A stretch of 64,000 nucleotides of DNA from Actinospica robiniae DSM 44927 (lineage in GTDB: Bacteria > Actinomycetota > Actinomycetes > Streptomycetales > Catenulisporaceae): NCBI RefSeq assembly GCF_000504285.1, contig NZ_KI632511.1, positions 8,476,154 to 8,540,153 of the forward strand, read 5' to 3'. Below the pieces are notes generated by a model, which ran no database searches, was not told the origin of the DNA, and was given only the letters and a program-made list of their open reading frames with translations. The position numbers and the translations under genes were made by a program. This document shows, in pieces, positions 1 to 9,255 of this stretch (the first letter of the stretch is position 1; each line of letters begins with the position of its first letter).

Positions 1-88
1 ATGCGTGTTGATGTTGTCCCACACGAGTACGATCGGACCGCCGAGCTGCTGGTGGGTGGACGCCGCGCAGTTTCGTAGACAGGCAATA

Positions 89-1030
89 TTATGCAGCTAA
101 TGAAAGCTTATTGTCAAATATTGACTCGTACTGAGCTGGGCTCAGGTATCCGAGCTGACGCTGGATCCGAGTGCGGTTGTAGTAGGTCTCGATGTACTCG
201 AAGCTGGCGGCGCGTACCGCCTTGCAGTCGACCCAGACCGACAGATGTATCAGTTCTTTTTTATACAGAGCGTTGAACGATTCGGCGGCGGCGTTGTCGA
301 AGCAGATCCCGGTCTTGCCGACGGAGGGCAGGATGCCCTGGTCGAGGCACAGGTCGCGGAATGCGCGTCCGGTGTAGACGCTGCCGCGGTCGGTGTGCAT
401 CACGGTCTGGCCCCGATGCGGCCGGCGCCGGGCGATCGCCATGCGCAGCGCGTCCAGGACGAGTTGTTCGCGCATGTGCTCGGCCACGGCCCATCCGATC
501 ACCTGGCGGGAGAACCCGTCGATCACCGTGGCGAGGTAGCACCAGCCGGTCATGGTCCATATGTAGGTCACGTCGCCGTACCAGATCTCGTTCGGCGTGT
601 CGGGGAAGAAGTCGCGTTCGACCAGGTCGACGAGGCCGCGGCTGTTCGCAGGGTCCTGGGTTGTCGTGGTGGTGCGCTTGGCGGCGGGGTGGACGCAGCG
701 CAGGCCCGCGGCTCGTGCCAGGCGCCGGACGCGGCGCTGGGAGGTGGCGTGGCCCTGCTTGGCGAGTTCCGCGTGGATGCGGTCGATCCCGTAGCGGCCC
801 TCGTGCGCCCGGTCGATCGCGACGATAGCGGCGGTCAGTTCCGCGTCGCGCTGTGCGTGTGCGCAGGCCTGGCGATTGGACCAGGCGTAGTACCCGGATC
901 GGGAGACCGCCAGGATGCGGCACATCAGCTCGATCGGGTAGCGGTATCGGCGCGGTATGCCCGATTCCTTCTGTTCCTCCACGGCGGAGGAGATGAAGGC
1001 GAACCTCACTGGTTCTGGCTGGCAAACCAC
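89..1030 (-). CDS. IS3 transposase OrfB (DDE catalytic domain), expressed by frameshift
   Basis: This is the catalytic part of an IS3-family transposase. An HTH_21-like region (SRSGYYAW, near residue 43) is followed by an rve integrase domain. DDE residues can be seen in DVTYI, in HTDRGSVYT and in the Glu of DNAAAESFNALYKKELIH. The length of about 313 residues is normal for OrfB. The ORF opens upstream of the orfA stop and overlaps it by 25 bp, which is the arrangement for -1 frameshifting rather than independent initiation. The AUG at 1030 is therefore probably not the true start; the active product should be an OrfAB fusion. Confidence 0.93.
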   Translation of the reverse strand: MVCQPEPVRFAFISSAVEEQKESGIPRRYRYPIELMCRILAVSRSGYYAWSNRQACAHAQRDAELTAAIVAIDRAHEGRYGIDRIHAELAKQGHATSQRRVRRLARAAGLRCVHPAAKRTTTTTQDPANSRGLVDLVERDFFPDTPNEIWYGDVTYIWTMTGWCYLATVIDGFSRQVIGWAVAEHMREQLVLDALRMAIARRRPHRGQTVMHTDRGSVYTGRAFRDLCLDQGILPSVGKTGICFDNAAAESFNALYKKELIHLSVWVDCKAVRAASFEYIETYYNRTRIQRQLGYLSPAQYESIFDNKLSLAA

Positions 1031-1296
1031 GCGGCTGCTTTTTTTAGGAAATCTCTTTCCATGCGCAGCTTGCGGTTTTCGTCTTCGAGTTCCCGCAGGC
1101 GGGCGCGCTCGTCGGCGGTGACGGGCTTCTCGGCGACGGTGCCGTTCTTCTTGGCAAGGTTGACCCAGTTGCCGAGGGTCGCCTCGTGGATGCCGAGGTC
1201 GCGGGCGATCTCAGCGACCGGGCGCCCCGAGTTGACGACCAGGTCCACTGCCTCGGCCTTGTACTCGGCCGTGTACTTCTTCCGTGCTGCTCCCAC
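1006..1296 (-). CDS. IS3 transposase OrfA (HTH_Tnp_1)
   Basis: This 96-residue DNA-binding protein opens with the typical RKKYTAEYKAEAVDLV and has a helix-turn-helix (VAEIARDLGIHEATLGNWV, residues about 27-45). A heptad-rich leucine zipper (ARLRELEDENRKLRMERDFL) follows and would mediate multimerisation. It ends shortly after the A7 slippery run that shifts ribosomes into orfB. Alone, OrfA usually binds the IS ends and represses transposition. Confidence 0.93.
   Translation of the reverse strand: MGAARKKYTAEYKAEAVDLVVNSGRPVAEIARDLGIHEATLGNWVNLAKKNGTVAEKPVTADERARLRELEDENRKLRMERDFLKKAAAWFASQNQ
1039..1045 (-). promoter_or_regulatory. Programmed -1 frameshift site of the IS3 element
   Basis: On the coding strand the sequence is CTA AAA AAA GCA, seven consecutive A residues read as Leu-Lys-Lys-Ala near the end of orfA. 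This is the classical IS3-family slippery heptamer (A AAA AAG type). A slip by -1 here fuses OrfA to OrfB. Confidence 0.8.
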
Positions 1297-2216
1297 TGCT
1301 CAACCTCCGTAGACCAGCCACCTTAGCGGCTCCGAATGTCTACGAGACTGACGGGGGTCCAGGGCGGCGTCGAGCAGGCGGATGTAGTCGTGCTCGTCGA
1401 AGCCCTTCTTCTGGTTCTTGCGTCCGTGGTAGACGATGCTGCGGTGGATAAGGCGCGGTCGGTCAGCGGCGCCCGGCCGGAAGCCGAGCACGCCCGCGAA
1501 CGAGACGCGTTTGGTGCCCGCGGCGGTGACCTTCACCACCGGTGTCACCCCACGCGGTCCCCACGTCTTGCCACGCGGTGGCCGCATTCCCTGGCCGGCC
1601 TCATCCTCGAAGCACAGCCAGGCGTTCAGCTCCGAGGCCGTCCTTTTATCTCAGGCCAGGTCTGCTCACGCCACGCGGCGATCGCCTGCTCGTCGCGCTC
1701 GGCGGCGCGCCGGGTCGGTGCCTGCCAGGAGTACCCGGCCCGGTGCAGCAGCCGCGGGACCGTGCTCAGGTGTTTGTAGCGCACACCGAAGAGCTCAGCG
1801 ATCAGGTCTCTGATCCGCGCTAGCGTCCAGCGCTGGTCGTCGTCGTACCCGTGTGCCGCGGGCCCTTCATCGAGCACCGCGGTCAGCTGCGCGATCTGCT
1901 CTGTCGTGAGATACGGCTGCCGGCCTGCGGCTCCGATCGAGGCCATCGCCTCACGGCCGCCGCCTCGATAGGCCCGTCGCCACTCGAACACGCTCTTGCG
2001 GGTCACCCGCAGCCGTCTCGCGATCTCGGTGTCCCCGCACCCGGCGTCCATGAGCTCGATCGCGGCAAGGCGCACCTGCTCGCGTCGACGACGCGCCGCT
2101 ACCGTCTGTGGCGGGCCGGGTGCGAGGCGCTACCGATCGCCCTGACGAGCCGTGCGACCTTGACGGCGGAATCGCGGCGGACGGCGATGGTGAGGCCGAG
2201 ATTTGGTGACCCCTCT

Positions 2217-3569
2217 TCAGGTGGATCTCGCGCTGGTCGAAAGTCTTGTCGGGATCGCTGGCGCAGTGGTACCTTCCGTCGCATCGGGCCACAAAGCTCG
2301 CGCCATCCGGTCCGCCGCGTCCCGCGCGAGGCGGTGGGTGACGTGCGTGTACTTCTTCGTGACGGCCAGCGTCGAGTGGCCCAAGATCTCTTGCACAACG
2401 CGGATGTCGACGCCCTGCTCGAGCAGCAGGGTGGCGGCCGTATGGCGGGCGTCGTGCAACCGGGCCTCGCGCACTCCTGACTTCAAGCACAATTCTTTCC
2501 AGTGCGCCCAGTCATCCCGGGGTTCCTGCGGATTGCCGTCGGTGTCAGGGAAACACAGGTCCCAGTCAATCCAGCCGGCTCCGGCCGCGGTCTTCTCCTG
2601 TTCCTGCAGTCTGCGTGTCTCGGCTAAAAGCTCAATGAGTGGCTGCGGGATGACGACGGTGCGGGCTTTCCCACTCTTGGGCTGCTTGAATGCCCAGTCG
2701 CCGCCAAAGCGCTGCGGGCAGAACTGGGCGTGCAGGGTGCATCCCCTCGCGCAGGGTGTCGGGCAGCGGCTGTGGCGCGTGCATGGGCTCTTGCATGCCC
2801 GGCGGTGGTGGCCAGCGCCGCAGGCCGCCGGGTTGGGGCATCCGTGCTGATAGCGGGAGCGCTTGATCTGGAAGACACGCACCGTACCGGCCCCGAGGTC
2901 TACACAACTCCAGCGCATGCCGAGCGCTTCGTTCTGACGTAGCCCAAGGGCCAGTGCGACTGACCATCGCGCACCGTTGCGCATGGTGCGGGCTGAGTCG
3001 AGTAGGGCGCGTGCCTCAGCTTCGTTGAGTGGCTCGATCTCCGCGTCTCGATGGGTCGGGGCGTCGATGAGTGTGGCCACGTTGCGTTGCACCTTTTCCC
3101 GTCGCAACGCCATCTTGAGCGCGCGCGAAACGATCTGGTGCAACAGCAGCACGCTCTTGGTCGACAGACCGGCGGCTGCACACGTCGTGTAGAACTCGTC
3201 CAGGTGGTCGGGCAAGAGTCGGTCGAGCCGGTGCCGACCGAGTATCGGTATGATCCACCGCTCCACCTTGGGCCGGTAGATCTCGTTCACGGTGCTCGGC
3301 TGGGCGGTGCGCGGCGCGATGGTGTCGAGCCACGTGCGCATCCACTCGGCGACCGTGGGGATGCGACTCGGAGGTACCGCTTTCCCGGCGTCGCGCAGTG
3401 TTTCGAGGCGCTCGATTTTTTCGAGGACGGTCTGTTTGTCCTTGCTGCTGACGTGGCGTCGGTCAGGTGAGCCGTCTGACTTGAGCCCGACCGACACGCG
3501 GCCGTGCCAGCGACCGTCTGCGCCGAGATAGCAGGACGATTTACCATTGCTTCTTCTTGATCTGCTCAT
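2217..3569 (-). CDS. int: Tyrosine recombinase / phage-type integrase
   Basis: This is a site-specific recombinase of the XerC/lambda-integrase class, about 450 residues. It has an N-terminal arm-binding and SAM-like core-binding region (to about residue 165) and a C-terminal catalytic domain. Numbering from the upstream TTG at 3575, the catalytic residues are Arg213 (LGLRQNEAL), HDAR at 374-377, His400 (GHS) and Tyr409 (KKYTHV). Between residues 244 and 290 there is an insertion with eight Cys and five His, possibly a zinc-binding knuckle, which also occurs in other actinomycete integrases. The ATG at 3569 is preferred over the TTG because GGAAAG precedes it. The gene lies at the left end of the accessory region. 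It probably integrated the island at a tRNA gene (see 52614-52661). Confidence 0.93.
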   Translation of the reverse strand: MSRSRRSNGKSSCYLGADGRWHGRVSVGLKSDGSPDRRHVSSKDKQTVLEKIERLETLRDAGKAVPPSRIPTVAEWMRTWLDTIAPRTAQPSTVNEIYRPKVERWIIPILGRHRLDRLLPDHLDEFYTTCAAAGLSTKSVLLLHQIVSRALKMALRREKVQRNVATLIDAPTHRDAEIEPLNEAEARALLDSARTMRNGARWSVALALGLRQNEALGMRWSCVDLGAGTVRVFQIKRSRYQHGCPNPAACGAGHHRRACKSPCTRHSRCPTPCARGCTLHAQFCPQRFGGDWAFKQPKSGKARTVVIPQPLIELLAETRRLQEQEKTAAGAGWIDWDLCFPDTDGNPQEPRDDWAHWKELCLKSGVREARLHDARHTAATLLLEQGVDIRVVQEILGHSTLAVTKKYTHVTHRLARDAADRMARALWPDATEGTTAPAIPTRLSTSARST

Positions 3570-3803
3570 TCTCAACTTTCCGTGCTCATGCCGAGAGCTG
3601 CCGGTCGTCGCTGGACGAGGTCTGGGGCGGAGGCCGAGTCACGGGTAGGGGCTCGGCGACACCAGATTGGCGCGATTTCGTGGATCTTCAAGCTTCTCAG
3701 AACGCAGACGCGTGTTGCTTGCTGCCACGTCGCCAGTGATGGGAGATTGGTGGTCACGTGACCGGGCAAATCGCGTCCGGCTTGAAGCGAGAGAGTAGAA
3801 GCG

Positions 3804-4286
3804 ATGGCGAGGAGGATCGACTACTTCGACGACCCGACCGCCCCTGCGGTCAACAGCATGGTTCCGTCCGTCAACGTCGTCGTCTCCGACGATTCCGGCC
3901 GAATCCTACTGATCCGCCGCACCGATAACGGGAACTGGGCCGTCCCTGGCGGCGCAATCGACCTCGGCGAATCCATGATCGACGCTGCTGTACGCGAGAC
4001 ATGTGAAGAGAGCGGCATCGATTGCGAGATCACGGGACTTATCGGCATCTTCACCGACCCACGACACGTGATTCACTACACAAGCAACGACGAGGTCCGA
4101 CAAGAATTCTCCATCGTGCTGGTCGGTCGCGCCGTCGGTGGCGAGCCCACCGCGAGCAGCGAGTCGAGCGAAGTGTGCTGGGTTGAGGTGGCACGACTGC
4201 CCAAGCTGCAGATGGACCGATCCATGCGCCTGCGCCTCGTCCAGTACGAGCGTTATCTTGCTTCTGGCCATCAGCACCTCGGTTAG
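3804..4286 (+). CDS. Nudix hydrolase
   Basis: This 160-residue protein contains a complete Nudix box at residues 50-72 (Gly50, Glu56, then RETCEESGI at 64-72), so the metal-binding REUxEExGU core is intact. It should hydrolyse a nucleoside diphosphate linked to another group; the substrate cannot be told from sequence. The length fits the MutT/ADP-ribose pyrophosphatase-like class. It starts at ATG 3804 after an AG-rich stretch (GAGAGAGTAGAAG) and appears to be monocistronic between the integrase and an IS1380 remnant. Confidence 0.9.
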   Translation: MARRIDYFDDPTAPAVNSMVPSVNVVVSDDSGRILLIRRTDNGNWAVPGGAIDLGESMIDAAVRETCEESGIDCEITGLIGIFTDPRHVIHYTSNDEVRQEFSIVLVGRAVGGEPTASSESSEVCWVEVARLPKLQMDRSMRLRLVQYERYLASGHQHLG

Positions 4287-4443
4287 CCTGTGTCTTGCGC
4301 GAAGCGTGTGAGTTCGTGCTCTGAGCCTGCTGGGCGGTGGCCGGTTGGTGCGCTCGATTCGGGGGCATGTCGAGGTGCCGACGCGGGTGGTCGGGTTCTT
4401 CCGGGCTCTTTCAGGTCGTGGCCGGCGGGGTTGTCGTAGCCGG

Positions 4444-4900
4444 TCAGCAGGTGCGGGGCCTGGGCAGGGCGGCGAGGCGTTCGAAGGCTGTGGCCGGCTG
4501 TTTCGCCCAGGGCCAGTGCTCGGCAATGTGCAGGTGTGCGCGTCTTGCGGATCTGGTGATGCGTGCTGCGACGTGCAGCAGCCGGTAGCGCAGCTTCTTG
4601 GGCTCGGCGAGCACGAGTTCGCCCTCGCCGTGTGATCGCCGCGGCGTCGATCGACTTCAGAACACGCCAGGCCGTTGGATCGGATGCCACCGGGCCGAAC
4701 AGATCCCCCTGGTCGCGCAGCGCCGCGAGGTCGCTGATCGCCTCGCCGTCCGCCAGCGTCACCGCGAGGTCCACTGCGACCCGCCCCGGCGCGTGCCCGC
4801 CGGCCCGTTGCCGCAGCGCCGCCAAGGCATCGACGAACCCGGACTCCAGCCCCCTGGTCTCGCCAAGTCCGCCAACAGCCGTGACCCGGCACGCCCGACC
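4444..4900 (-). pseudogene. IS1380-family transposase remnant with internal deletion
   Basis: Two pieces of an IS1380 transposase are joined. The upstream piece (about 4900-4650) reads GRVAVDLAVTLADGEAISDL and FGPVASDPTAWRVL, the N-terminal hallmark of the family. The downstream piece (about 4640-4444) reads LRYRLLHVAARITRSARRA and then HIAEHWPWAKQPATAFERL, the family C-terminus, and ends at a TGA. The catalytic middle (normally about 250 residues) is missing, with a frame change at the join. This is a dead element. Confidence 0.8.
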
Positions 4901-5298
4901 ACACCCCGCCCCTCGGACGAGACGACAAGACGCGGACGCGACGATGTACTCTTCACCTCGAAAGTGCTCCCTGCAGTGGAACATGTGACCCTAGAGAAGC
5001 CACATCATTCCAGCTCAGAGGGCACTTTCGTATATCAGGACCACGATCCGGACGTCGCTACTGAAGCGCCGAGGCTAAAACACCACCGCTCGGCTGGCCG
5101 CCGAGACCGGCACCGACTGGAGCCGCTACGCCGCAGGGAACCATGACCGTGTACGAACGCATGAGGGCTGGGAGCCACGGCCAGCACGTGAGAGTTGAAC
5201 ACCAGACAGCCCATCAGCACACTGGTGCCGTTGTTCCTACGAATTTTCGTTTCCTCTCTGCGGCCGTCACGCGCCGTTAACTCAGCAAGGAGATAAGC

Positions 5299-6019
5299 AT
5301 GAGTTTCGATCGACTCGACTGGGAACGCGTCGAACGCCGGGCGATGATGATACTGCTGGTCATACTGGTGGTGTATTCCATCGTCTGCGGCCTGTACTCC
5401 CTCTCGATCGCGTGGCAACTGCCCGCCGTATTTGCCGCGTTGCTGCTGATCCTCAAAGTAGCTCTGGAGATTCGAGAGAAGCTGTGCGCGGAGCCGACTG
5501 TGTCGATGGACTACTACGGAACTAACGCGGAGTTCTACTCCGAAATGTGGAGGCGCATCTCGCAGGCCCGGCGCAGCGTCGCGGCCACGTAACATCCGGA
5601 GCCTGCCGCCGACGGAGTTCGCAGGCAGGGATGCGACTGCATATTTCAGCAACATCATCGAGTGGGCGCGCGAAGATCCTTCGCGACGCACGATGCGACG
5701 CATCATCGCAGTGCCCGACTCTACGATGCTCGCGTCGGCCAGAGCACACGATGCCGAAACCTCTGGCGTACGGAACTACGAGGTGCGCGTCCTGGACTGG
5801 CACGTCAGGGCCGACTCGCTGAACATGTGCATCATCGACGCGGATACCGAGGACGCCACGGTGTTCCTCGCCTTCTCCGGTGAAACCGAGCAGGAGATGA
5901 CCGGATTGCGCATCCGCGGAAGCCGGGCGGTTGCCTACTTCGCCCGCTACTACAACCAACTGTGGAACGAAGCCGAGCCACTGCCCGAGTTCGTGAATGA
6001 ACGCAGTCGGCAAGCCTGA
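5299..6019 (+). pseudogene. Membrane-anchored protein gene of unknown function, frameshifted
   Basis: The first frame (5299-5592, 97 residues) has two hydrophobic segments (MMILLVILVVYSIVCGLYSL and LPAVFAALLLILKVAL) and stops at a TAA. The next frame continues at once with RNIRSLPPTEFAGRDATAYF and runs to 6019 through VRVLDWHVRADSLNMCIID and GLRIRGSRAVAYFARYYNQL. One extra base near 5589-5592 (ACGTAACATCC) explains the break. The intact product would be about 240 residues: a two-helix membrane anchor followed by a soluble domain, orientation unknown. I do not recognise the soluble domain. SD-like AAGGAG precedes the ATG. This is either a real frameshift or a sequencing error. Confidence 0.6.
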
Positions 6020-6543
6020 CACCCTCGACACATACCGTGCTGCGCCGGCTCGGCCGCGGCGAGATCGAACTGACCCACCAGGCCTTCCACGGCGGGCTTA
6101 TAGAGCCGTGGGTAGACGGGTTTGAGAATATCGGGCAGGTTGCCCTCGGTGATTGGCGCTGGTAGGAGGTAGAAGACTCGGCCGTCGCCGGGTGCTACTC
6201 GGGGCACCCCAGTCTGCGGGTCGCGTGACGTGCGAGATGAACACCCGACCTCTACGGCATCGGAATTGCGGACAATTTGCGATCTTCGGCAGCACATCGT
6301 CTCTTCGCCGTGCACGCGGTTATGTTCCCGGTGGAGCGCGCCGCGCGGTAAGCGGTGCAAGCGTGACGTCAAGGAAGAAGTAAGCGCGGTGTCAGGGCGG
6401 TGCGGAAACAGCATTCTCGACAGGGAGGGCGTAGGGGTGGCCGGCCACATGCCGCGACAGACCGAGTCCCTCCCGCATAGCGCGAGCCTCGGGCACTGAT
6501 GGTGCTGGGGTGCCGCGGAGGGTGGAGGTCGAAGGAGGCCGAT
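6020..6543. other. Gene-poor stretch with a possible minus-strand coding remnant
   Basis: No complete gene is visible. On the minus strand, about 6240-6035 reads as plausible coding sequence (GVPRVAPGDGRVFYLLPAPI, then PDILKPVYPRLYKPAVEGLV) without a convincing start. It may be the scrap of a lost gene; I cannot name it. The remainder up to the DUF397 gene shows nothing recognisable. Confidence 0.35.
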
Positions 6544-6750
6544 ATGTGTCGGCAGGACCAGGGATGGTTCAAGAGCAGTTTCAGCAGCGACAGCCCGCCG
6601 ACCTGCGTGGAGGTGCGGTTCGAGGGCGAGCGGGTGTGGGTGCGTAACGCCGCGGCCCCGCAGGGTCCGGTGCTGGTGTTCGAGCGCGGGGAGTGGGAGG
6701 CGTTCGAGCTCGGCGTGTTCCACGGCGAGTTCACGATGCCGCTCGAATAG
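6544..6750 (+). CDS. DUF397 domain protein
   Basis: This 68-residue protein shows the DUF397 pattern: WFKSSFSSDSPPTCVEV near the start and a C-terminal stretch (GPVLVFERGEWEAFELGV) that matches the family's usual ending. DUF397 proteins are abundant in streptomycete-like genomes and usually act beside XRE-DUF5753 regulators in developmental or antibiotic control. Here no XRE-DUF5753 gene is adjacent; the next gene is an NB-ARC protein. The ATG at 6544 is chosen because GGAGG lies 6-8 bases upstream and similarity begins there. Confidence 0.85.
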   Translation: MCRQDQGWFKSSFSSDSPPTCVEVRFEGERVWVRNAAAPQGPVLVFERGEWEAFELGVFHGEFTMPLE

Positions 6751-6870
6751 CGGGAAGGCGGTGGTGTGCCGCGGCGGTCCATCCCCTGGTTTCAGAGCGG
6801 GCCGCCGCGACCTGCCCGGATCGCGGTTAGGGCCCTGAGGCGCCGGGCAGGGGCCTGTCGGGGAGGTTCC

Positions 6871-9255
6871 ATGGACGAAGACGGTCGCCTCGATCCGCCG
6901 CGTATTGAACTGGCGTCGGTTTCCTCCATACTTTCGGGCACGGCCGGGGAGGTGTTGCAGGCCAGGGATATCAGCGGCGGGGTGCATTTCCACGGCGGTG
7001 GGCGTGCGGCCATGGTGCCGGGTCAGTTGCCGGCGGATGTGCGCGGGTTCGTCGGGCGCGAGGCGGTGCTGGCTCGACTCGCGGCGGCGATTGAGCCGGG
7101 TAGCGCCGGGCCGGCGCAGGTGTTGGTGCTGGTGGGCACGGCAGGGGTGGGAAAGAGCGCGTTGGCGGTGCGGTTCGCCCACCGGGTGCGCTCCCGCTTC
7201 GTGGGCGGGCAGTTGTTCGTCAACCTCTGCGGCTACGACGCGGTGCGCCCCCTCGATCCGTCCGCGGTGCTCGGGCGGTTCTTGCAGGCGCTCGGCGCCG
7301 CGCCGCGCCAGGTTCCGGCGGGCATGGAGGAGCGGGCCGGGTTGTACCGCTCTTTACTCGCGGATCGACGCGTGCTGGTGGTGCTGGATAACGCGGCCAC
7401 GGTCGGCCAGGTGCGTCCGCTACTTCCGGGTGGGGCTGGGTGCCTGGTCGTGGTGACCAGCCGCAGCCGTCTGTCCGGCCTGGCTGCGCGGGACGGGGCG
7501 TTGCGGGTGCCGGTGGGGCTGCTGACCGAGTCGGAGGCGGTGGAGTTGGTGGCGGTGACAACCGGGCCGTACCGCAGCGGGGATCCGCCGGAGGCGCTGG
7601 TGGAGCTCGCTCGGCTGTGCGCTCGGCTTCCGCTCGCGTTGCGGATCGCGGGCGAGCGTGCTGCGGCCAGGCCGATGATGCCGCTGGAGACGCTCATCGG
7701 GCAGCTGCGCGAGGAGTCCTCGCTCTGGCAGGTGCTTTCGGCGGAGGATGAGACGGAGGCTGACGCGGTGCGCACGGTGTTCGCCTGGTCCTATCGCGCT
7801 CTGCCGCCCGCGGCGGCCCGCGCGTTTCGTCTGCTGGGGCTGTTTCCCGGCCCGCATGTCGGGATCGAGTGCGCGGCGGCGCTTCTCGGTGAGACCGCCG
7901 CGCGGGCGGGCGGGCTTCTCGATGTGCTGGCAGGTGCGCATCTGATCGAGCAAAGCGGCCCGGCCCGCTACCAGTTTCATGATCTGCTGCGGACATTCGC
8001 CGCCGAACAGGCGCGTGCGGGCGAGGCGGAGGAAAAGCGATGTGACGCGGTCGCCCGGGCCGTGCGGTGGTATCTGCACACGGCGCACGCTGCCGGTCAA
8101 AAGATCGAGGACCTGCGGGCGGGCGTGGTGGATGAGATTGCCCCGTTCCCGGCCGCCGCGAAGGTGACCGGTCGGCAAGATGCCGCGGCTTGGTACCAGG
8201 CTGAGCAAGCGAATCTCGCCCCGATCGCGCGGGCAGCGCGCGAGATCGGCCTTGACGCGGAGGCGTGGCGGCTGGCGGTGAGCCTCGGCCCGCTGCACGC
8301 CACGGCGGGAAGCGTCGACGAGTGGCTGGAGATCACGCAGATCGGCCTGGAAGCGGCCGTGCAGGTTGACGACCGGCTCGGCCAGGCGCACGTGCTGTTG
8401 ACGCGGGCGAGCGCGCTTATGCTCACCGGCAGGCCCGCGCAGGCCGGTGAGGCGCTCGGTGCCGCGCGCGAGGTCTTTGCCGAAGCCGACGACGTGCCGC
8501 GGATGATCGACGCGGAGAACCGGCTGGGCCTGCTGCACCGTTCCAATCGAGACCTCGGACCGGCCGGGGAGAGTTTCCGGAGTGTGCTGGCGCAGGCCGT
8601 CGATGCCGGTCTGACCGTGTGGCAGGGCGTTGCTCAGGGCAATCTCGCCGACCTTGCGGAGACGGGCGGGTGGAACGAGGATGCAGCTGCGCGTGCGTCG
8701 GACGCATTGGCGCTGTTCGAGGACGCGGGCGCGGACCGGGCCTTGAGTATCAGTTCCCTGCTCGTTCTCGCACGCATCGAGCGCGCGGCCGGGCGCATCG
8801 CAGCGGCGAGGCAGTTTTCCGATCGCGCAGAAGCTGGACTCGCCGAGACGGGCGCGAATCGCTGGCTCGAATACGCCGTCAATTTCGAGAAGGCGAGCGA
8901 GGAACTGGCTGCGGGCCGAACCGAGCTTGCACTCGAAGGCTACTGGCGGTGTTGCGGGTTGGCCCGCTCGCTCGGCGAGCGTCAGCGCGAGGCGCGGACC
9001 CTTACCGCGATCGGCCAGGCCCTTACACGCCTCGGCCGCGGCGAGGAGGCTATCGACTTTCTGCGCACCGCGGTCGCGGTCGGCCGCGAGCACGCCACGG
9101 CGTTCGATACCGCCGGCGCGCTCGCCGGCCTCGCCGAGGCGTGCGAGGACGGAACGGAGCGCGCTTCCTTGCGGGCCGAGGCGGTGAGACTGCTGGAGCG
9201 CTACGAGGACCCGGCCGCCGCGAACCTGCGTGCCCACCTACTCTCCGATGGCTGA
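6871..9255 (+). CDS. STAND/NLR-like NB-ARC and TPR protein with N-terminal RHIM-like motif
   Basis: This protein has about 794 residues. Residues 18-43 carry an amyloid-motif-like segment (SGTAGEVLQARDISGGVHFH). An NB-ARC NTPase follows, with a P-loop (GTAGVGKS, residues 89-96), a Walker B-like VLVVLDNA near 170, and winged-helix and LHDLLRTFA-type elements around 370. The second half is tetratricopeptide-like helical repeats (about 440-790) that probably sense a ligand. It lacks the SARP DNA-binding domain of AfsR. The next gene on the same strand ends with a matching motif (111-128), which suggests signalling by motif templating. The ATG at 6871 has GGGGAGG upstream; the longer open frame before it has no support. 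Confidence 0.85.
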   Translation: MDEDGRLDPPRIELASVSSILSGTAGEVLQARDISGGVHFHGGGRAAMVPGQLPADVRGFVGREAVLARLAAAIEPGSAGPAQVLVLVGTAGVGKSALAVRFAHRVRSRFVGGQLFVNLCGYDAVRPLDPSAVLGRFLQALGAAPRQVPAGMEERAGLYRSLLADRRVLVVLDNAATVGQVRPLLPGGAGCLVVVTSRSRLSGLAARDGALRVPVGLLTESEAVELVAVTTGPYRSGDPPEALVELARLCARLPLALRIAGERAAARPMMPLETLIGQLREESSLWQVLSAEDETEADAVRTVFAWSYRALPPAAARAFRLLGLFPGPHVGIECAAALLGETAARAGGLLDVLAGAHLIEQSGPARYQFHDLLRTFAAEQARAGEAEEKRCDAVARAVRWYLHTAHAAGQKIEDLRAGVVDEIAPFPAAAKVTGRQDAAAWYQAEQANLAPIARAAREIGLDAEAWRLAVSLGPLHATAGSVDEWLEITQIGLEAAVQVDDRLGQAHVLLTRASALMLTGRPAQAGEALGAAREVFAEADDVPRMIDAENRLGLLHRSNRDLGPAGESFRSVLAQAVDAGLTVWQGVAQGNLADLAETGGWNEDAAARASDALALFEDAGADRALSISSLLVLARIERAAGRIAAARQFSDRAEAGLAETGANRWLEYAVNFEKASEELAAGRTELALEGYWRCCGLARSLGERQREARTLTAIGQALTRLGRGEEAIDFLRTAVAVGREHATAFDTAGALAGLAEACEDGTERASLRAEAVRLLERYEDPAAANLRAHLLSDG

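Larger units (their letters stand above)
57..1361 (-). mobile_element. Complete IS3-family insertion sequence
   Basis: The element is 1305 bp. Its 25-bp terminal inverted repeats (57-81 and 1337-1361) match at 20 of 25 positions, begin with TGGAC and end with TCGTAGACA. It is flanked by a 3-bp direct repeat GGG (54-56 and 1362-1364), within the 3-5 bp typical of IS3. It holds the usual orfA and orfB on the minus strand with an A7 slippery site between them. The ends, target duplication and both frames look intact, so it may still be mobile. It sits inside the IS630 transposase gene. Confidence 0.92.
1..2075 (-). pseudogene. IS630-family transposase gene, split by an IS3 element and running off the window
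   Basis: The N-terminal part (2075 down to 1626) is a helix-turn-helix domain with the IS630 signature EIARRLRVTRKSVFEW. The reading then moves by -1 near an ATAAAAGG run at about 1645-1655 and continues through FEDEAGQGMRPPRGKTWG to LLDAA at 1362. The IS3 element (57-1361) interrupts it there. On the far side, positions 56-1 continue as HQQLGGPIVLVWDNINTH, which holds a catalytic Asp of the DDE_3 domain. Removing the IS3 and one GGG copy joins the two parts in frame. The GTG at 2075 is a guessed start, since the frame stays open slightly upstream. The -1 shift may be programmed, as in some IS630 elements, or may be decay. The gene is inactive because of the IS3 insertion, and its C-terminal end lies outside the window. 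Confidence 0.85.

Noticed and set aside
245-1312. A 355-codon plus-strand frame
   Set aside because: Mirror of the IS3 transposase genes; no recognisable product.
2099-2240. Short minus-strand frame reading LGLTIAVRRDSAVKVARLVR between integrase and IS630 gene
   Set aside because: It reads like coding sequence for about 20 residues, but there is no start, no length and no family; could be a scrap only.
5950-7182. A 410-codon minus-strand frame
   Set aside because: It overlaps the DUF397 and NB-ARC genes on the other strand. Only a short part (6035-6240) looks coding and is listed as a possible remnant.
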